A stretch of DNA of 64,000 nt from Seohaeicola saemankumensis (GCF_020171285.1 NZ_JAIUZI010000013.1:62001-126000), one strand, 5' to 3'; shown: positions 52,652 to 61,523, counted from the stretch's first letter. Notes: generated by a model from the letters alone, not told the origin. Program-made: numbers and translations.

Positions 52652-54232
52652 TCAGATCTGGGCGAGGATACAGGCAGCATGCGCCGCGGCAAAGGCCGGC
52701 GCCCGGCGGCTGACCTGCGCCGCCACGCGGCGGAGTCGCCCGGCATCGGGGTGATTGTCCGCAGCCGCCGAAATCCGCGCCCAGAGGCACCGCAACAGGA
52801 CCGCCGTTGTCAGCTGCATGAAGTCATGGGCCAGAGGGGTCGGATCCTCCTGCGCTAGCAGATGCATCCGGGCCGCGCGCCACAGCTCGAAACTGCGGTC
52901 GTTTTCCAGACCTTCGGCGGCGACGAACGCGGCAAAGGCATCGGCCTCTGCCCCGCCCAGCAGCCGCGTCGCCAGCATCCTGGCGTGAATGCCGTTGGCA
53001 CCCTCGTAGATCGCGGTGATCCGGGCATCGCGATAGGTCTGCTCCAGCCGGTATTCCTGCAGGTAACCGTAGCCGCCCAGCACCTGAACGCCCAATTCCG
53101 CCGCCCGCATGCCCGCCTCGGTACAAAAGGACTTGGCGACCGGTGTCAGGAATTCGACCAGCGCGGGGTTGTCACCCCGCTCCATCGTGACAAAGGACAG
53201 ATGCGCAATTGCCCGTCCGCCCAAGGCCAGCGCGTCGATCTCGTCAACCATGCGCCGCACGTCGGCGTGATCGGCCAGAACCGCCGGGCTGCCATCGGCC
53301 TTGCGGCCCTGTGTCCGCTCGGCGGCATAAGTGCTGGCCACGTCATAGGCCCGCGCCGCATGGGCCACGCCCTGCAGCGCGACGTCCGCCCGCGCATGGT
53401 TCATCATGGTGAACATCGCCCGCAGCCCCTGCCCCTCGGCGCCGATCAGTTCAGCCTCGGCCCCGTCAAAGGCCAGCTGGCAGGTCGGCGAGGCATGCAG
53501 GCCCATCTTTTCCTCGATCCGGGTCACCGTCACCGCGTTGCGGGTGCCATCCGCCCGGGTACAGGGGCACAGAAACAGCGACAGCCCGCGAATTCCGTCA
53601 TCCGACGTCCGCGCCAGCACCAGGTGCAGGATGTCATCGCTCATGTCCTGATCGCCGCCCGAGATAAAGATCTTTTCTCCGGTGATCGTCCACGCATCGC
53701 CCTCGGCCTGCGCCTTGCAGCGCACCCGCGCCAGATCCGAGCCCGCACCCGGTTCCGTCAGGCACATGGTGGCCAGCGTCTGACCGCTGGCCAGCGGCGG
53801 AACAAACCTGGCTTTTTGCGCATCGGTTCCGAAATTCATCAGGGTGCGTATCGCGCCGGGCACCAGACCCGTCACCATCTGCAGCGAATGGTTCGCGCCC
53901 GAAAAGATCTCGGAGGTGATCGCAAGCATCATCGCGCCCATGCCCTGACCACCGAATTCCTCGGGCGCGGTCAGCCCGGGCCAGCCCTGTTCGACATAAT
54001 CGGCATAAAGCTTGGCATAGCCGTCGGGCATCTGGACCCGGCCATCCTGCAACCGGCAGCCCTGCTGGTCGCCGGGTTCATCCAGAGGGGCGATCTCGCC
54101 CTCGGCGAAGGCAGCAAAGTGGCCGGCAATTTCGGCGGCCAGATCGCCATCCCAATCGGGCACCGTATCAGCGCCGGCGACGTAATTGAGACAAAACAGG
54201 ATATCGCCCAGGGGCGCCGAGAATTCCTTCAT
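52652..54232 (-). CDS. acyl-CoA dehydrogenase, DmdC-like long form
   Basis: A 526-residue FAD acyl-CoA dehydrogenase. The N-terminal extension MKEFSAPLGDILFCLNYVAG is the type seen in DmdC and related long ACADs. LATMCLTEPGAGSDLARVRC (about 150-170) and EKIFISGGDQ are FAD/substrate motifs. The catalytic base region is QTYRDARITAIYEGANGIHA (Glu in YEG, about residue 415). It oxidises the alpha-beta bond of an acyl-CoA, here probably an arylpropionyl-CoA or a side-chain intermediate. It is last in the catabolic run; DUF3237 lies 26 bp upstream. Confidence 0.9.
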   Translation of the reverse strand: MKEFSAPLGDILFCLNYVAGADTVPDWDGDLAAEIAGHFAAFAEGEIAPLDEPGDQQGCRLQDGRVQMPDGYAKLYADYVEQGWPGLTAPEEFGGQGMGAMMLAITSEIFSGANHSLQMVTGLVPGAIRTLMNFGTDAQKARFVPPLASGQTLATMCLTEPGAGSDLARVRCKAQAEGDAWTITGEKIFISGGDQDMSDDILHLVLARTSDDGIRGLSLFLCPCTRADGTRNAVTVTRIEEKMGLHASPTCQLAFDGAEAELIGAEGQGLRAMFTMMNHARADVALQGVAHAARAYDVASTYAAERTQGRKADGSPAVLADHADVRRMVDEIDALALGGRAIAHLSFVTMERGDNPALVEFLTPVAKSFCTEAGMRAAELGVQVLGGYGYLQEYRLEQTYRDARITAIYEGANGIHARMLATRLLGGAEADAFAAFVAAEGLENDRSFELWRAARMHLLAQEDPTPLAHDFMQLTTAVLLRCLWARISAAADNHPDAGRLRRVAAQVSRRAPAFAAAHAACILAQI

Positions 54233-54257
54233 CTTCTTACCTTTCGATTAGAAGTGC

Positions 54258-54716
54258 TTATTCCACCGTGAACAGCGAAACCCGCACCTGTGCCGCCCAG
54301 CGTACGCCGGTACCGACAAAGATCATGCCGTTGACCCAGTCATAGCGCGGATCGCCACTTTCCAGCCGGGCGGTGGTGCGCATGTAATACTCGGCCGGAT
54401 CGACGTCTTCGCCCCTGGCCAGCCGCGCCACCACCTCGGGCGGGCCACGGCGCACGCCCTTGTTGATGATCTCGATCAACGCGCCGTCGTCGGTTTCAAA
54501 CGCATAGCGGGTGTCGAGATCGGCGGAACCATCGGCATATATCGTCTGCCAGTCCGCGCCCAGGTTGAGGATTTTCCCGTTCACCCGGCCCGTGACGGTG
54601 CCGCCGATGATCGGGATGATCCGCCGCTGGCCGGCGCGTCCCGGTCCCATTTCCATGATCGGGGCTAGGTCCACGCGCAGTTCGCAGAACGGTTTCAACT
54701 CGGGCGCGGGCAGCAT
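54258..54716 (-). CDS. DUF3237 family protein
   Basis: A 152-residue DUF3237 beta-barrel protein: MLPAPELKPFCELRVDLAPI, IIGGTVTGRVNGKILNLGAD, DTRYAFETDDGALIEIINKG and FVGTGVRWAAQVRVSLFTVE fit the family throughout. These small proteins are common in aromatic and acyl-CoA catabolic clusters, but no reaction is established. The ATG at 54716 overlaps the amidohydrolase stop (TGATG); GTG 54719 is possible. Its place between amidohydrolase and dehydrogenase suggests a pathway enzyme rather than a regulator. Confidence 0.88.
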   Translation of the reverse strand: MLPAPELKPFCELRVDLAPIMEMGPGRAGQRRIIPIIGGTVTGRVNGKILNLGADWQTIYADGSADLDTRYAFETDDGALIEIINKGVRRGPPEVVARLARGEDVDPAEYYMRTTARLESGDPRYDWVNGMIFVGTGVRWAAQVRVSLFTVE

Positions 54717-55588
54717 CACATCAGCCCCAGCAGGCGCGCGGCGTTGTTCTTGATGATGTCCTCGCGCAGGTGGTCCTTGATGTCGATTTTCTCGAAATCG
54801 GCCAGCCAGCGTTCCGGTGTGATCATCGGCCAGTCAGAGCCAAACAGCACCTTCTTGCGCAGGATCGAGTTGCAGTAGCGCACCAGGATCGGCGGGAAGT
54901 ATTTCGGCGACCAGCCCGACAGGTCGATGTAGACGTTGGGCTTGTGCTGCGCCACGGCCAGCGCCTCTTCCTGCCAGGGGAAGGAGGGGTGCGCCATGAT
55001 GATTTTCATGTTCGGGAAATCCACCGCGACATCGTCCAGATACATCGGGTTGGAGAATTTCAGCCGCATGCCGTTGCCACCGGGCATGCCCGACCCGACC
55101 CCGGTCTGGCCGGTGTGGAACAGCCCGATGGCGCCATAGTGGTCCAGCAGCTCATAGAACGGATATGCCATGCGGTCGTTCGGGTAGAACCCCTGGAACG
55201 TCGGGTGGAACTTGAACCCCTTGATGCCGTGATCCTCGATCAGGCGGCGCGCCTCGCGCACGGCCATCTTGCCCTTCCACGGGTCGATGGAGGCAAAGGG
55301 GATCAGCACGTCATCGTTCTGCTTGACCAGCTCGATGACCTCGTCGTTGGAATAGCGGCGGTAACCGGTTTCGCGTTCGGCATCTACCGGAAAGATCACC
55401 GCGGCGATGTTCTGTTCGCGGAAATGCGCGGCGGTTTCGGGGATGGTCGGCGGGTGTTTCCACGGCGCGCCAAAGTAGTTGGCCATCGTCGTCTGCAGAT
55501 CGTCATAGCCGTCGTCGGAATGGCAGCCGCAGGGTTCCTCGGCGTGGGTGTGGATGTCGATCGCGCGGACCTTGGTGATATCGACCAT
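54716..55588 (-). CDS. amidohydrolase-2 family enzyme (ACMSD-like fold)
   Basis: A 290-residue TIM-barrel metal enzyme. RAIDIHTHAEEPCGCH supplies the HxH pair (about residue 12). KGFKFHPTFQGFYPNDR has the next His, MKIIMAHPSFPWQEEALAVA another, and KKVLFGSDWPMITPERWLAD the metal or catalytic Asp (about residue 255). This is the amidohydrolase-2 pattern shared by ACMSD, gamma-resorcylate decarboxylase, OMA hydratase and lactonases. Here it probably performs a decarboxylation, retro-aldol or hydrolysis in the aromatic pathway. It lies 42 bp after the CoA ligase. Confidence 0.88.
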   Translation of the reverse strand: MVDITKVRAIDIHTHAEEPCGCHSDDGYDDLQTTMANYFGAPWKHPPTIPETAAHFREQNIAAVIFPVDAERETGYRRYSNDEVIELVKQNDDVLIPFASIDPWKGKMAVREARRLIEDHGIKGFKFHPTFQGFYPNDRMAYPFYELLDHYGAIGLFHTGQTGVGSGMPGGNGMRLKFSNPMYLDDVAVDFPNMKIIMAHPSFPWQEEALAVAQHKPNVYIDLSGWSPKYFPPILVRYCNSILRKKVLFGSDWPMITPERWLADFEKIDIKDHLREDIIKNNAARLLGLM

Positions 55589-55630
55589 CTTTGGTCTCCT
55601 GTTTTTCGTCAGGCCGGGGCGGCCCGGGAC

Positions 55631-57436
55631 TTAGACTTTGAGCGTTGCCGCGTCGGCGTCGTCATAGAGCCGTTCGAGCAAATCGGCGCGCCGGGTCAGG
55701 ATGACCCGGTTGTTCAGGCTGCCCTTGGCGGTGATTTCGCCATCGCCAACCGAGGGCGGTTCGGCCATCACCATGGCGCGCACGATGCGGGTGGAGGATC
55801 CGGTTGCCTCCTCGGCCAGCTTGTGCAGCCGTTCGGTGATCTGGGCGCGGTAATCGGCGTCACTCACGGTGCCGTCGCCACCGTCGGGCAGATGCAGGTG
55901 CGGGTCGGGAAAGATCAGCAATCCCAGAGAGTTACGGTCGGCGCCGGTGACCACCACGTCCTGCACCAGCCCCTTGAGCGCGGCCAGCGCATTCAGCCGC
56001 AGCGTGCCCGCCTGCACCCAGGTGCCGGTCAGCAACTTGAAGTCCTCGGAAATCCGGCCATCGAATTTCACACCCTGCGCGATGTCGTCCGGGTCGATGA
56101 ACCGCACCGCGTCACCGGTGATCAGAAAGCCTTCGTCATCGAAGGTTTCCGCCGTCTTTTCAGGGTCTTCGTAGTAGCCGGGCATGACGTTCGGGCCGCG
56201 CACGCGCAGCTCGTACCGTTCGGGCTGTTCCGGGATCAGCTTGACCTCCAGCTCCGGCACCGGCACGCCGATCATGCCGGTCTGGGCGCCGCCCTGGTGG
56301 TGGATGATGCAGGCCGGGGCGGTTTCGGTCATCCCCCAGCTGGACGTCATCATCGGCACCTTGCCGGTGACCTCGCGCGCCATGTCTTCGAGCGCGCCCC
56401 AGACATCGGCGGGCAACGAGGCGCCAGCGTAGAAGATCATGTCGAGATCGGTGAAGAAATCACGCTTCAGCGCCTCGTCCTTGCGCATGGCATCGACCAG
56501 CATCGCATAGGCCACGGGCACGTTGAAACTGAGCGTGCCGGTCTTAAGCTTAAGCGTCGTCAAGGTTTTTTCGAACAGCCCCTTGACCGGCTTGCCGTCG
56601 TCCAGATAGAGCGAGCCGCCGTTCGCCAGCACCATGTTGAAGTCCGAGCTGCCGGCAAAAACGTGGTTCCACGGCAGCCAGTCGACGATGGTGTGATGGC
56701 GCGCGCCCAGCAGCGGCAGGCAGGCGAGGTATTGCGCCTGGTTGACGCACATCATGCCCTGGGTCTGTGGCACGCCCTTGGGCATCGAGGTGGAGCCGGA
56801 GGTGAACAGGATCTTGGCCAGCGTGTCGTGATCGACGGCGGCATAGGCGGCGTCCAGTTCGGCGCCCGGTTCGCCCGCCAGCAGGTCGGCAAAGGCGTGG
56901 AACCCGTTGTCGGCGCTGGCGCCGATGCTGACCACTTTTTCGATGCCGGCGAGTTCCGGCAGCGCCAGCGCGTCGCCGTAAGGCCCTGCATCAGCTGCAT
57001 AAATCAGCGCGGGTTTGGTTTTTTCGACGGCATAGACCACGCGCGGATGGGCGTCGCCGATCAGCGAATATTGTTCCGCCAGCGGCACGGTAGGCGCACC
57101 GATGTATTGCGCGGCCAGCGTCAGGATGCCGTGATCTACCGAGGGGCCGGAGAGCACGACGATGGGTTTGCCGGGTCCGAGACCGCGCGCAAGGAGCGCA
57201 GCGGCGACGGCGCGGACTTGGCCAAGTGTCTGGGAATACGTCATTTCCCGCCATCCGTCGCCATCCCGTTCGGCGATGAACACCCGCTCGGGCGTCTCGT
57301 CCGCCCAGCGGTGCAGCCATTCGCCGGTGTTGCGGGCGACGGGGCCCATTTCCAGCCCTGATTTCAACAGGATAGCACCGTCAGCGCGATCCTCGCGCAG
57401 GACGTTGTGCGGCAGGTAGTCTGCGATTGCAGTCAT
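55631..57436 (-). CDS. feruloyl-CoA-synthase-like aryl-CoA ligase
   Basis: A 601-residue ANL-family ligase that activates a carboxylic acid to its CoA ester with ATP. P-loop ILFTSGSTSMPKGVPQTQGM (about residue 188), A5 motif SSWGMTETAPACIIH (about 335) and A8 GFLITGDAVRFIDPDD (about 430) are present. The opening LPHNVLREDRADGAILLKSG is typical of long feruloyl-CoA synthases. The terminal Lys region ITAKGSLNNRVIL carries the adenylation Lys. It lies in the MarR-CoA ligase-amidohydrolase segment. Ferulate, coumarate or a related cinnamate is plausible; not proven. Confidence 0.85.
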   Translation of the reverse strand: MTAIADYLPHNVLREDRADGAILLKSGLEMGPVARNTGEWLHRWADETPERVFIAERDGDGWREMTYSQTLGQVRAVAAALLARGLGPGKPIVVLSGPSVDHGILTLAAQYIGAPTVPLAEQYSLIGDAHPRVVYAVEKTKPALIYAADAGPYGDALALPELAGIEKVVSIGASADNGFHAFADLLAGEPGAELDAAYAAVDHDTLAKILFTSGSTSMPKGVPQTQGMMCVNQAQYLACLPLLGARHHTIVDWLPWNHVFAGSSDFNMVLANGGSLYLDDGKPVKGLFEKTLTTLKLKTGTLSFNVPVAYAMLVDAMRKDEALKRDFFTDLDMIFYAGASLPADVWGALEDMAREVTGKVPMMTSSWGMTETAPACIIHHQGGAQTGMIGVPVPELEVKLIPEQPERYELRVRGPNVMPGYYEDPEKTAETFDDEGFLITGDAVRFIDPDDIAQGVKFDGRISEDFKLLTGTWVQAGTLRLNALAALKGLVQDVVVTGADRNSLGLLIFPDPHLHLPDGGDGTVSDADYRAQITERLHKLAEEATGSSTRIVRAMVMAEPPSVGDGEITAKGSLNNRVILTRRADLLERLYDDADAATLKV

Positions 57437-57440
57437 GGTT

Positions 57441-57926
57441 TCAGTCCTCCATCGGGCCGCGCCGGATCAGGTCCATTGCCCGGATCACGGTTGCCCGCTC
57501 CTCATCGCTCAGCACGCCAAGAACGCGCTTCTCATGGTCGTGAACGGCTGAAATTGCCGTTTTGTACAAGTCTTCACCGGCCTTTGTTCCGTTTAGTGCA
57601 TAGGCGCGGCGGTCGGTCGGCACCCGGTCGCGGGTGATCAGACCCCGGTTTTCCAGCTCGTCGATGATCACCACCAGATTGGGCCGCTCGATCGCCAGCG
57701 CATCGGCGAGCTGCGACTGGCGCAGTCCCGGATTGTCGATGATCAGGATCAGCGCGGTGTAGGTGATCATCCGCAGCTCGTAGGGTTTCAGGGTCTGGTT
57801 CAGATCGCTGACCACGACGTTGAACGCGCGTTTGAGGTGATAGCCCACAAACTCGCGCAGCGTCTCGTCCGAGACATGGGTGACGGTGCTGTCGTCCGAC
57901 GTCGGGGTCTGTGCGATCTTGCTCAT
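57441..57926 (-). CDS. MarR-family transcriptional regulator
   Basis: A 161-residue winged-helix repressor. The DNA-binding part is LRQSQLADALAIERPNLVVI then IDELENRGLITRDRVPTDRR (about residues 75-115), with dimerising helices at both ends. It sits between the crotonase and CoA ligase genes (3- and 4-bp spacings), like CouR/FerR-type regulators that respond to hydroxycinnamoyl-CoA. It is therefore the likely controller of this operon. Candidate operators are the palindromes at 59535 and 62634. Confidence 0.9.
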   Translation of the reverse strand: MSKIAQTPTSDDSTVTHVSDETLREFVGYHLKRAFNVVVSDLNQTLKPYELRMITYTALILIIDNPGLRQSQLADALAIERPNLVVIIDELENRGLITRDRVPTDRRAYALNGTKAGEDLYKTAISAVHDHEKRVLGVLSDEERATVIRAMDLIRRGPMED

Positions 57927-57929
57927 GGC

Positions 57930-58697
57930 TCAACCAAACTTGGGCGCGCGTTTCTGCAGGAAGGCGTCCAGCCCCTCGATGGCGTCCGGGCTGGTCTGGG
58001 TCAGCGCGGCGCAGAGGCTTTCGGTGAAGAGGCCACCGGGTTTGTCCATGTCCTCGATCCGGCTCAGCGCCTGGATCATGATGTAGTTGGACAGCGGCGC
58101 GTTCGCGGCGATCTTGGCCGCCAGATCCTGTGCCATGGCCAGCGCTTCGCCCTCGCCCACCGCGTAATGGGTCAGGCCCAGCGCCTTGCCTTCGTCGGCG
58201 CCGTATTTGCGCCCCGTCAGCATCATTTCGATCATCCGGTCGGCGCCCAGGATGCGGCCCACGCGGACCGAGGCCCCACCGCCGACATAGATGCCGCGCC
58301 GGCCCTCGGGCAGCTGGAAGATGGTCGAGGGTTCGGCGATGCGCACATGGGTCGCGGTCGCCAGTTCCAGCCCGCCGCCGATCACCGCGCCGAACATTGC
58401 CGAGACCACCGGCAGACCGCCGTACTGGATCCGGTCCATCACCGAATGCCAGTTGCGCGAGTGGCGCATGGTGTTCTCGGCATCGCGCGACACATGTTCG
58501 GAGAGGTCGAGGCCCGAGCAGTAGTGACCGGCAGTGCCGGTCAGCACCACGACCTTGACCTCGGCCGGGGGTTTGGAAAAGAACGCGTCGATCGCCTCAA
58601 GCAGTTCGTCGCACATGGCGTTGCGCTTGGCCGGGCGGTTCATCGTCAGGGTCGCGATGTTGTCGGCGATGTCGATCTTGAGAATGGGCTCGCTCAT
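57930..58697 (-). CDS. crotonase-fold enoyl-CoA hydratase/aldolase
   Basis: A 255-residue crotonase. Oxyanion-hole segments are TAGHYCSGLDLSEH (about residue 55) and MFGAVIGGGLELATATHVRI (about 100). STIFQLPEGRRGIYVGGG provides the Glu of the second catalytic position. C-terminus ALTQTSPDAIEGLDAFLQKR is standard. With a feruloyl-type CoA ligase next door it could be a hydroxycinnamoyl-CoA hydratase-lyase (giving an aromatic aldehyde and acetyl-CoA) or a plain beta-oxidation hydratase; the SDR partner favours the latter. Confidence 0.88.
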   Translation of the reverse strand: MSEPILKIDIADNIATLTMNRPAKRNAMCDELLEAIDAFFSKPPAEVKVVVLTGTAGHYCSGLDLSEHVSRDAENTMRHSRNWHSVMDRIQYGGLPVVSAMFGAVIGGGLELATATHVRIAEPSTIFQLPEGRRGIYVGGGASVRVGRILGADRMIEMMLTGRKYGADEGKALGLTHYAVGEGEALAMAQDLAAKIAANAPLSNYIMIQALSRIEDMDKPGGLFTESLCAALTQTSPDAIEGLDAFLQKRAPKFG

Positions 58698-58706
58698 GAG
58701 AATTCC

Positions 58707-59471
58707 TTACTTGGGTGGAAGGCGGACGGCGCCGTCCAGCCGGATTGTCGTGCCGTTGAGAAACGGGTTGGTGATGATCTGTTCGGCCAGCATGGCATAT
58801 TCCTGCGGATCGCCCAGACGCGGCGGGAACGGGATGTTGGCGGCGATCTTTTCCGCCACTTCGGGCGGCAGGCCTTCCATCATCGGCGTGTAGAAGAGGC
58901 CCGGCGCAATCGCCATGACGCGAATGCCAGTGCGGGCGAATTCGCGGGCCGCGGGCAGGCACATCGACGCGATGGCCCCCTTGGACGCGGCATAGGCCGC
59001 CTGCCCCAGCTGCCCGTCTTCGAACGCGACCGAGGCGGTGTTGACGATCACGCCGCGTTCGCCGCCATACAGCGGGTCGAGATCGCCCATGCGGGCGGCG
59101 GCGTGGCTCATCACGTTGTAGGTGCCGAAAAGGTTCACGCGCAGGGTCTTTTCAAAGACGTCGAACGACAGCTTGTTCTCGCGCCCGACGATACGGGCGG
59201 CCAGACCGATACCAGCGCAGCTGACCACGATGCGCGGGGCGCTGCCGAAATGCGCGGCGGCGGCGTCAAAGGCGGCGCCGACGGCGGCCTCGTCGCTGAC
59301 GTCGGCCTGCAGGGCGATGCCGCCGATCTCGGCCGCGACCGCCTGGGACTTGTCGATGGCGAAATCGAGAATGGCGACCCGCGCACCCCTGGCCGCGAGG
59401 TTGCGGGCGGTTGCGGCCCCCAGGCCGCTGCCGCCACCGGTGACCAGCGCCACCTGTCCGTCGATCAGCAT
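58707..59471 (-). CDS. SDR, 3-hydroxyacyl-CoA dehydrogenase type 2-like
   Basis: A 254-residue short-chain dehydrogenase. NAD motif VTGGGSGLGAATARNLAARG (about 10-29), Asp in AILDFAID (NAD preference), active-site Ser in NTASVAFEDGQLGQ and the YxxxK pair in QAAYAASKGAIASMCLPAAR (about 160). HSD10-like proteins oxidise 3-hydroxyacyl-CoA. It is first in the SDR-crotonase-MarR-ligase run, and the 99 bp upstream contain the 26-bp palindrome. Confidence 0.9.
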   Translation of the reverse strand: MLIDGQVALVTGGGSGLGAATARNLAARGARVAILDFAIDKSQAVAAEIGGIALQADVSDEAAVGAAFDAAAAHFGSAPRIVVSCAGIGLAARIVGRENKLSFDVFEKTLRVNLFGTYNVMSHAAARMGDLDPLYGGERGVIVNTASVAFEDGQLGQAAYAASKGAIASMCLPAAREFARTGIRVMAIAPGLFYTPMMEGLPPEVAEKIAANIPFPPRLGDPQEYAMLAEQIITNPFLNGTTIRLDGAVRLPPK

Positions 59472-59534
59472 GAGAGGCTCCTCCCATTCATGCGTTCAAT
59501 CATAGTTATTCTCCATATCTTTGGGCAGTCAAAT

Positions 59535-59560
59535 AAAAAGTGCAATATATTGCACTTTTT
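59535..59560. promoter_or_regulatory. 26-bp perfect palindrome, candidate MarR operator
   Basis: The half-site AAAAAGTGCAATA at 59535 is followed directly by its exact reverse complement ending at 59560. It lies 63 bp upstream of the SDR start and 10 bp after the dctM stop, so it could be an operator for the SDR-to-dehydrogenase genes, a terminator for dctM, or both. The AT-rich core GCAATATATTGC stands out against the GC-rich background. Confidence 0.65.
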
Positions 59561-59570
59561 GAGCCACCGA

Positions 59571-60884
59571 TCAGGGAAGCAGGAACAGGGTGATGGCCGG
59601 GAACAGCACCAGGACCACCACCCGCAGGATGTCGGAGGTGACGAACCACATCACCGCCTTGTAGGTTTCAGTCATGGGCGTGGTCCGATCCATCGCGTTG
59701 ATGATAAAGAGGTTCATCCCCACCGGCGGCGTGATCAGCCCGACCTCGACCACGATCAGCACGAGGATACCGAACCAGATCGCCACATGTTCCGGGGTCA
59801 TCCCGAAGTCGAGCACGCTGATCACCGGGAAAAAGATCGGGATGGTCAGCAGGATCATCGACAGGCTGTCCATCAGGCAGCCGAACACGAGGTAGAAGGC
59901 GAGCACCAGCGTCAGCACCATCCACGGGCTGAGCCCGAGGCCGACAACCCAGGACGACAGCTCCTGCGGCAGCTGGCTGAGGGCGAGGAAGGAGTTGTAG
60001 AAGCCCGCGCCGAGCACGATGAAGAAGATCATCGCGGTGCTGGTGGCGGTGGCGATGATGCTCTCGATAAAGACCTTCCACGTCAGGTTGCCGGACAGCA
60101 GCGCAAGGATGCCGGTGCCCGCCGCACCGACGGCGGCGCCCTCGGTGGGGGTGAACCAGCCGCGGTAGATGCCGCCGACGACCAGGCCAAAGACCAGGAT
60201 CACCGGCCAGACGTCGACCAGCGCGCGCAGGCGTTCGGACATCGGCACCGGTTCCCGCACGCCGGCCGAATCCGGGTAGAGGCGGACATAGACCGAGATC
60301 GTCAGCATGTAACCCAGCGCCGCCAGCAGGCCGGGCACAAAGGCGGCGAGGAAGAGCTTGGCGATATTCTGTTCGGTGAGGATGGCGTAGATCACCAGGA
60401 TCACCGAGGGCGGGATCAGGATGCCCAGCGTGCCGCCCGCCGCCAGCGTGGCGGTCGAGAAACCGCCCGAGTAGCCATACTGGCGCAGCTCCGGCAGGGC
60501 GACGCGGCTCATGGTGGCGGCCGTGGCCAGCGACGAGCCGCAGATCGAGCCGAAGCCCGCGCAGGCGCCGACGGCGGCCATGGCGACACCGCCCTTGCGG
60601 TGTCCGAGAAAGCTCTCGGCGGCCCGGAACAGCGCCTTGGACATGCCCGAGAGGGTGGCGAACTGGCCCATCAGCAGGAACATCGGGATGATGGTCAGCG
60701 AATAGCTGGAAAAGGTGGTGTAGGTTTCGCTTTTCAGCTTGGCCAGGAACATGTTGGTGCCGCCGGTGGCCAGGTACAGCCCGCCGATGCCGCAGAGCAT
60801 CATCGCCAGGCCGATCGGCGCGCGCAAAAAGATCATCACCAGCAGGACGGGGAACGACAGGTATCCGATTTCGAGCAGGGTCAA
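59571..60884 (-). CDS. dctM: TRAP transporter large permease (DctM)
   Basis: A 437-residue, roughly 12-helix DctM subunit: FLRAPIGLAMMLCGIGGLYL, GAVGACAGFGSICGSSLATA-type loop, STATLAAGGTLGILIPPSVI (about 135) and GLITPPVGMNLFIINAMDRT near the C-terminus are conserved. Translation probably starts at TTG 60884 (LTLLEIGYLSFPVLL), overlapping the DctQ stop in TTGA. A longer in-frame region is out-of-frame dctQ sequence. Couples uptake to the Na+ gradient. The following 100 bp hold the palindrome. Confidence 0.92.
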   Translation of the reverse strand: MTLLEIGYLSFPVLLVMIFLRAPIGLAMMLCGIGGLYLATGGTNMFLAKLKSETYTTFSSYSLTIIPMFLLMGQFATLSGMSKALFRAAESFLGHRKGGVAMAAVGACAGFGSICGSSLATAATMSRVALPELRQYGYSGGFSTATLAAGGTLGILIPPSVILVIYAILTEQNIAKLFLAAFVPGLLAALGYMLTISVYVRLYPDSAGVREPVPMSERLRALVDVWPVILVFGLVVGGIYRGWFTPTEGAAVGAAGTGILALLSGNLTWKVFIESIIATATSTAMIFFIVLGAGFYNSFLALSQLPQELSSWVVGLGLSPWMVLTLVLAFYLVFGCLMDSLSMILLTIPIFFPVISVLDFGMTPEHVAIWFGILVLIVVEVGLITPPVGMNLFIINAMDRTTPMTETYKAVMWFVTSDILRVVVLVLFPAITLFLLP

Positions 60885-61465
60885 TGGGACGATCCTTCGG
60901 AATAGGGCATCAGGGCGCGCCCGGTGATCGCCTCGCCCAGGCGGGCGGCGGCGCAGTAGAGCGAGACCAGCGAGGCGACGCAGGCGGCGGCAAAGCTGGC
61001 GGCATAGGCCCACCAGACCGGGAATTGCAGCAGGAAGGTGGTTTCGCCATAGGCCATCTTGGACTGCATCCCGGCAAAGAGCCGCCAGGTGATCAGCAGC
61101 ACCAGCGCGGTCAGGACGATTTCCCAGAACGCCATGATCCACTTGTTGACGCGCACCGGCAGGACCGAGGTAAAGACATCGACCGTGGCATGGGCGCCGT
61201 AGAGCTGGCAGATCGGCAGAAAGCTGAAGACGGCAAAGGCGATGCCCGCCTCGACCAGTTCGAAATCGCCGTTGACCGGGGCGACACCGGTGGCCAGCAG
61301 CGCGTCGGCGGCGCCCTGCGACAGGGCCTGCAGCAGGTCGGAGTGGCCGACGGTGTTCAGGCCGCGGCCCAGAACGCTGACGCAGGTCAGCACGACGAGG
61401 GCCACCAGCACCAGACCGCCGACAATCGCGGTCAGCCGGGCCAGCCGTGTAATCAGGTTCAACAT
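60881..61465 (-). CDS. dctQ: TRAP transporter small permease (DctQ)
   Basis: A 194-residue four-helix DctQ protein. It starts MLNLITRLARLTAIVGGLVL, with a hydrophilic loop at about residues 40-70 and the signature AFAVFSFLPICQLYGAHATV (about 76-95). It bridges the periplasmic DctP and DctM. It starts 58 bp after dctP behind GGGAGGGAC and overlaps the dctM start by 4 bp. Confidence 0.92.
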   Translation of the reverse strand: MLNLITRLARLTAIVGGLVLVALVVLTCVSVLGRGLNTVGHSDLLQALSQGAADALLATGVAPVNGDFELVEAGIAFAVFSFLPICQLYGAHATVDVFTSVLPVRVNKWIMAFWEIVLTALVLLITWRLFAGMQSKMAYGETTFLLQFPVWWAYAASFAAACVASLVSLYCAAARLGEAITGRALMPYSEGSSH

Positions 61466-61523
61466 CTCAGACGTCCCTCCCCAAGGTGGGCGGCCCGGAG
61501 GATGCCGGGCCGCCGCAGGCGGA

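Noticed and set aside
54770-57361. An 863-codon plus-strand frame across the amidohydrolase and CoA ligase genes
   Set aside because: It is opposite confident enzyme genes and has no domain, signal or ribosome site of its own.
57837-60905. A 1022-codon open frame on the plus strand, antisense to the crotonase, SDR and dctM genes
   Set aside because: It is a GC-skew artefact. The minus strand carries recognisable families with motifs, tight spacing and ribosome sites, whereas this frame is low-complexity His/Gln/Arg-rich.
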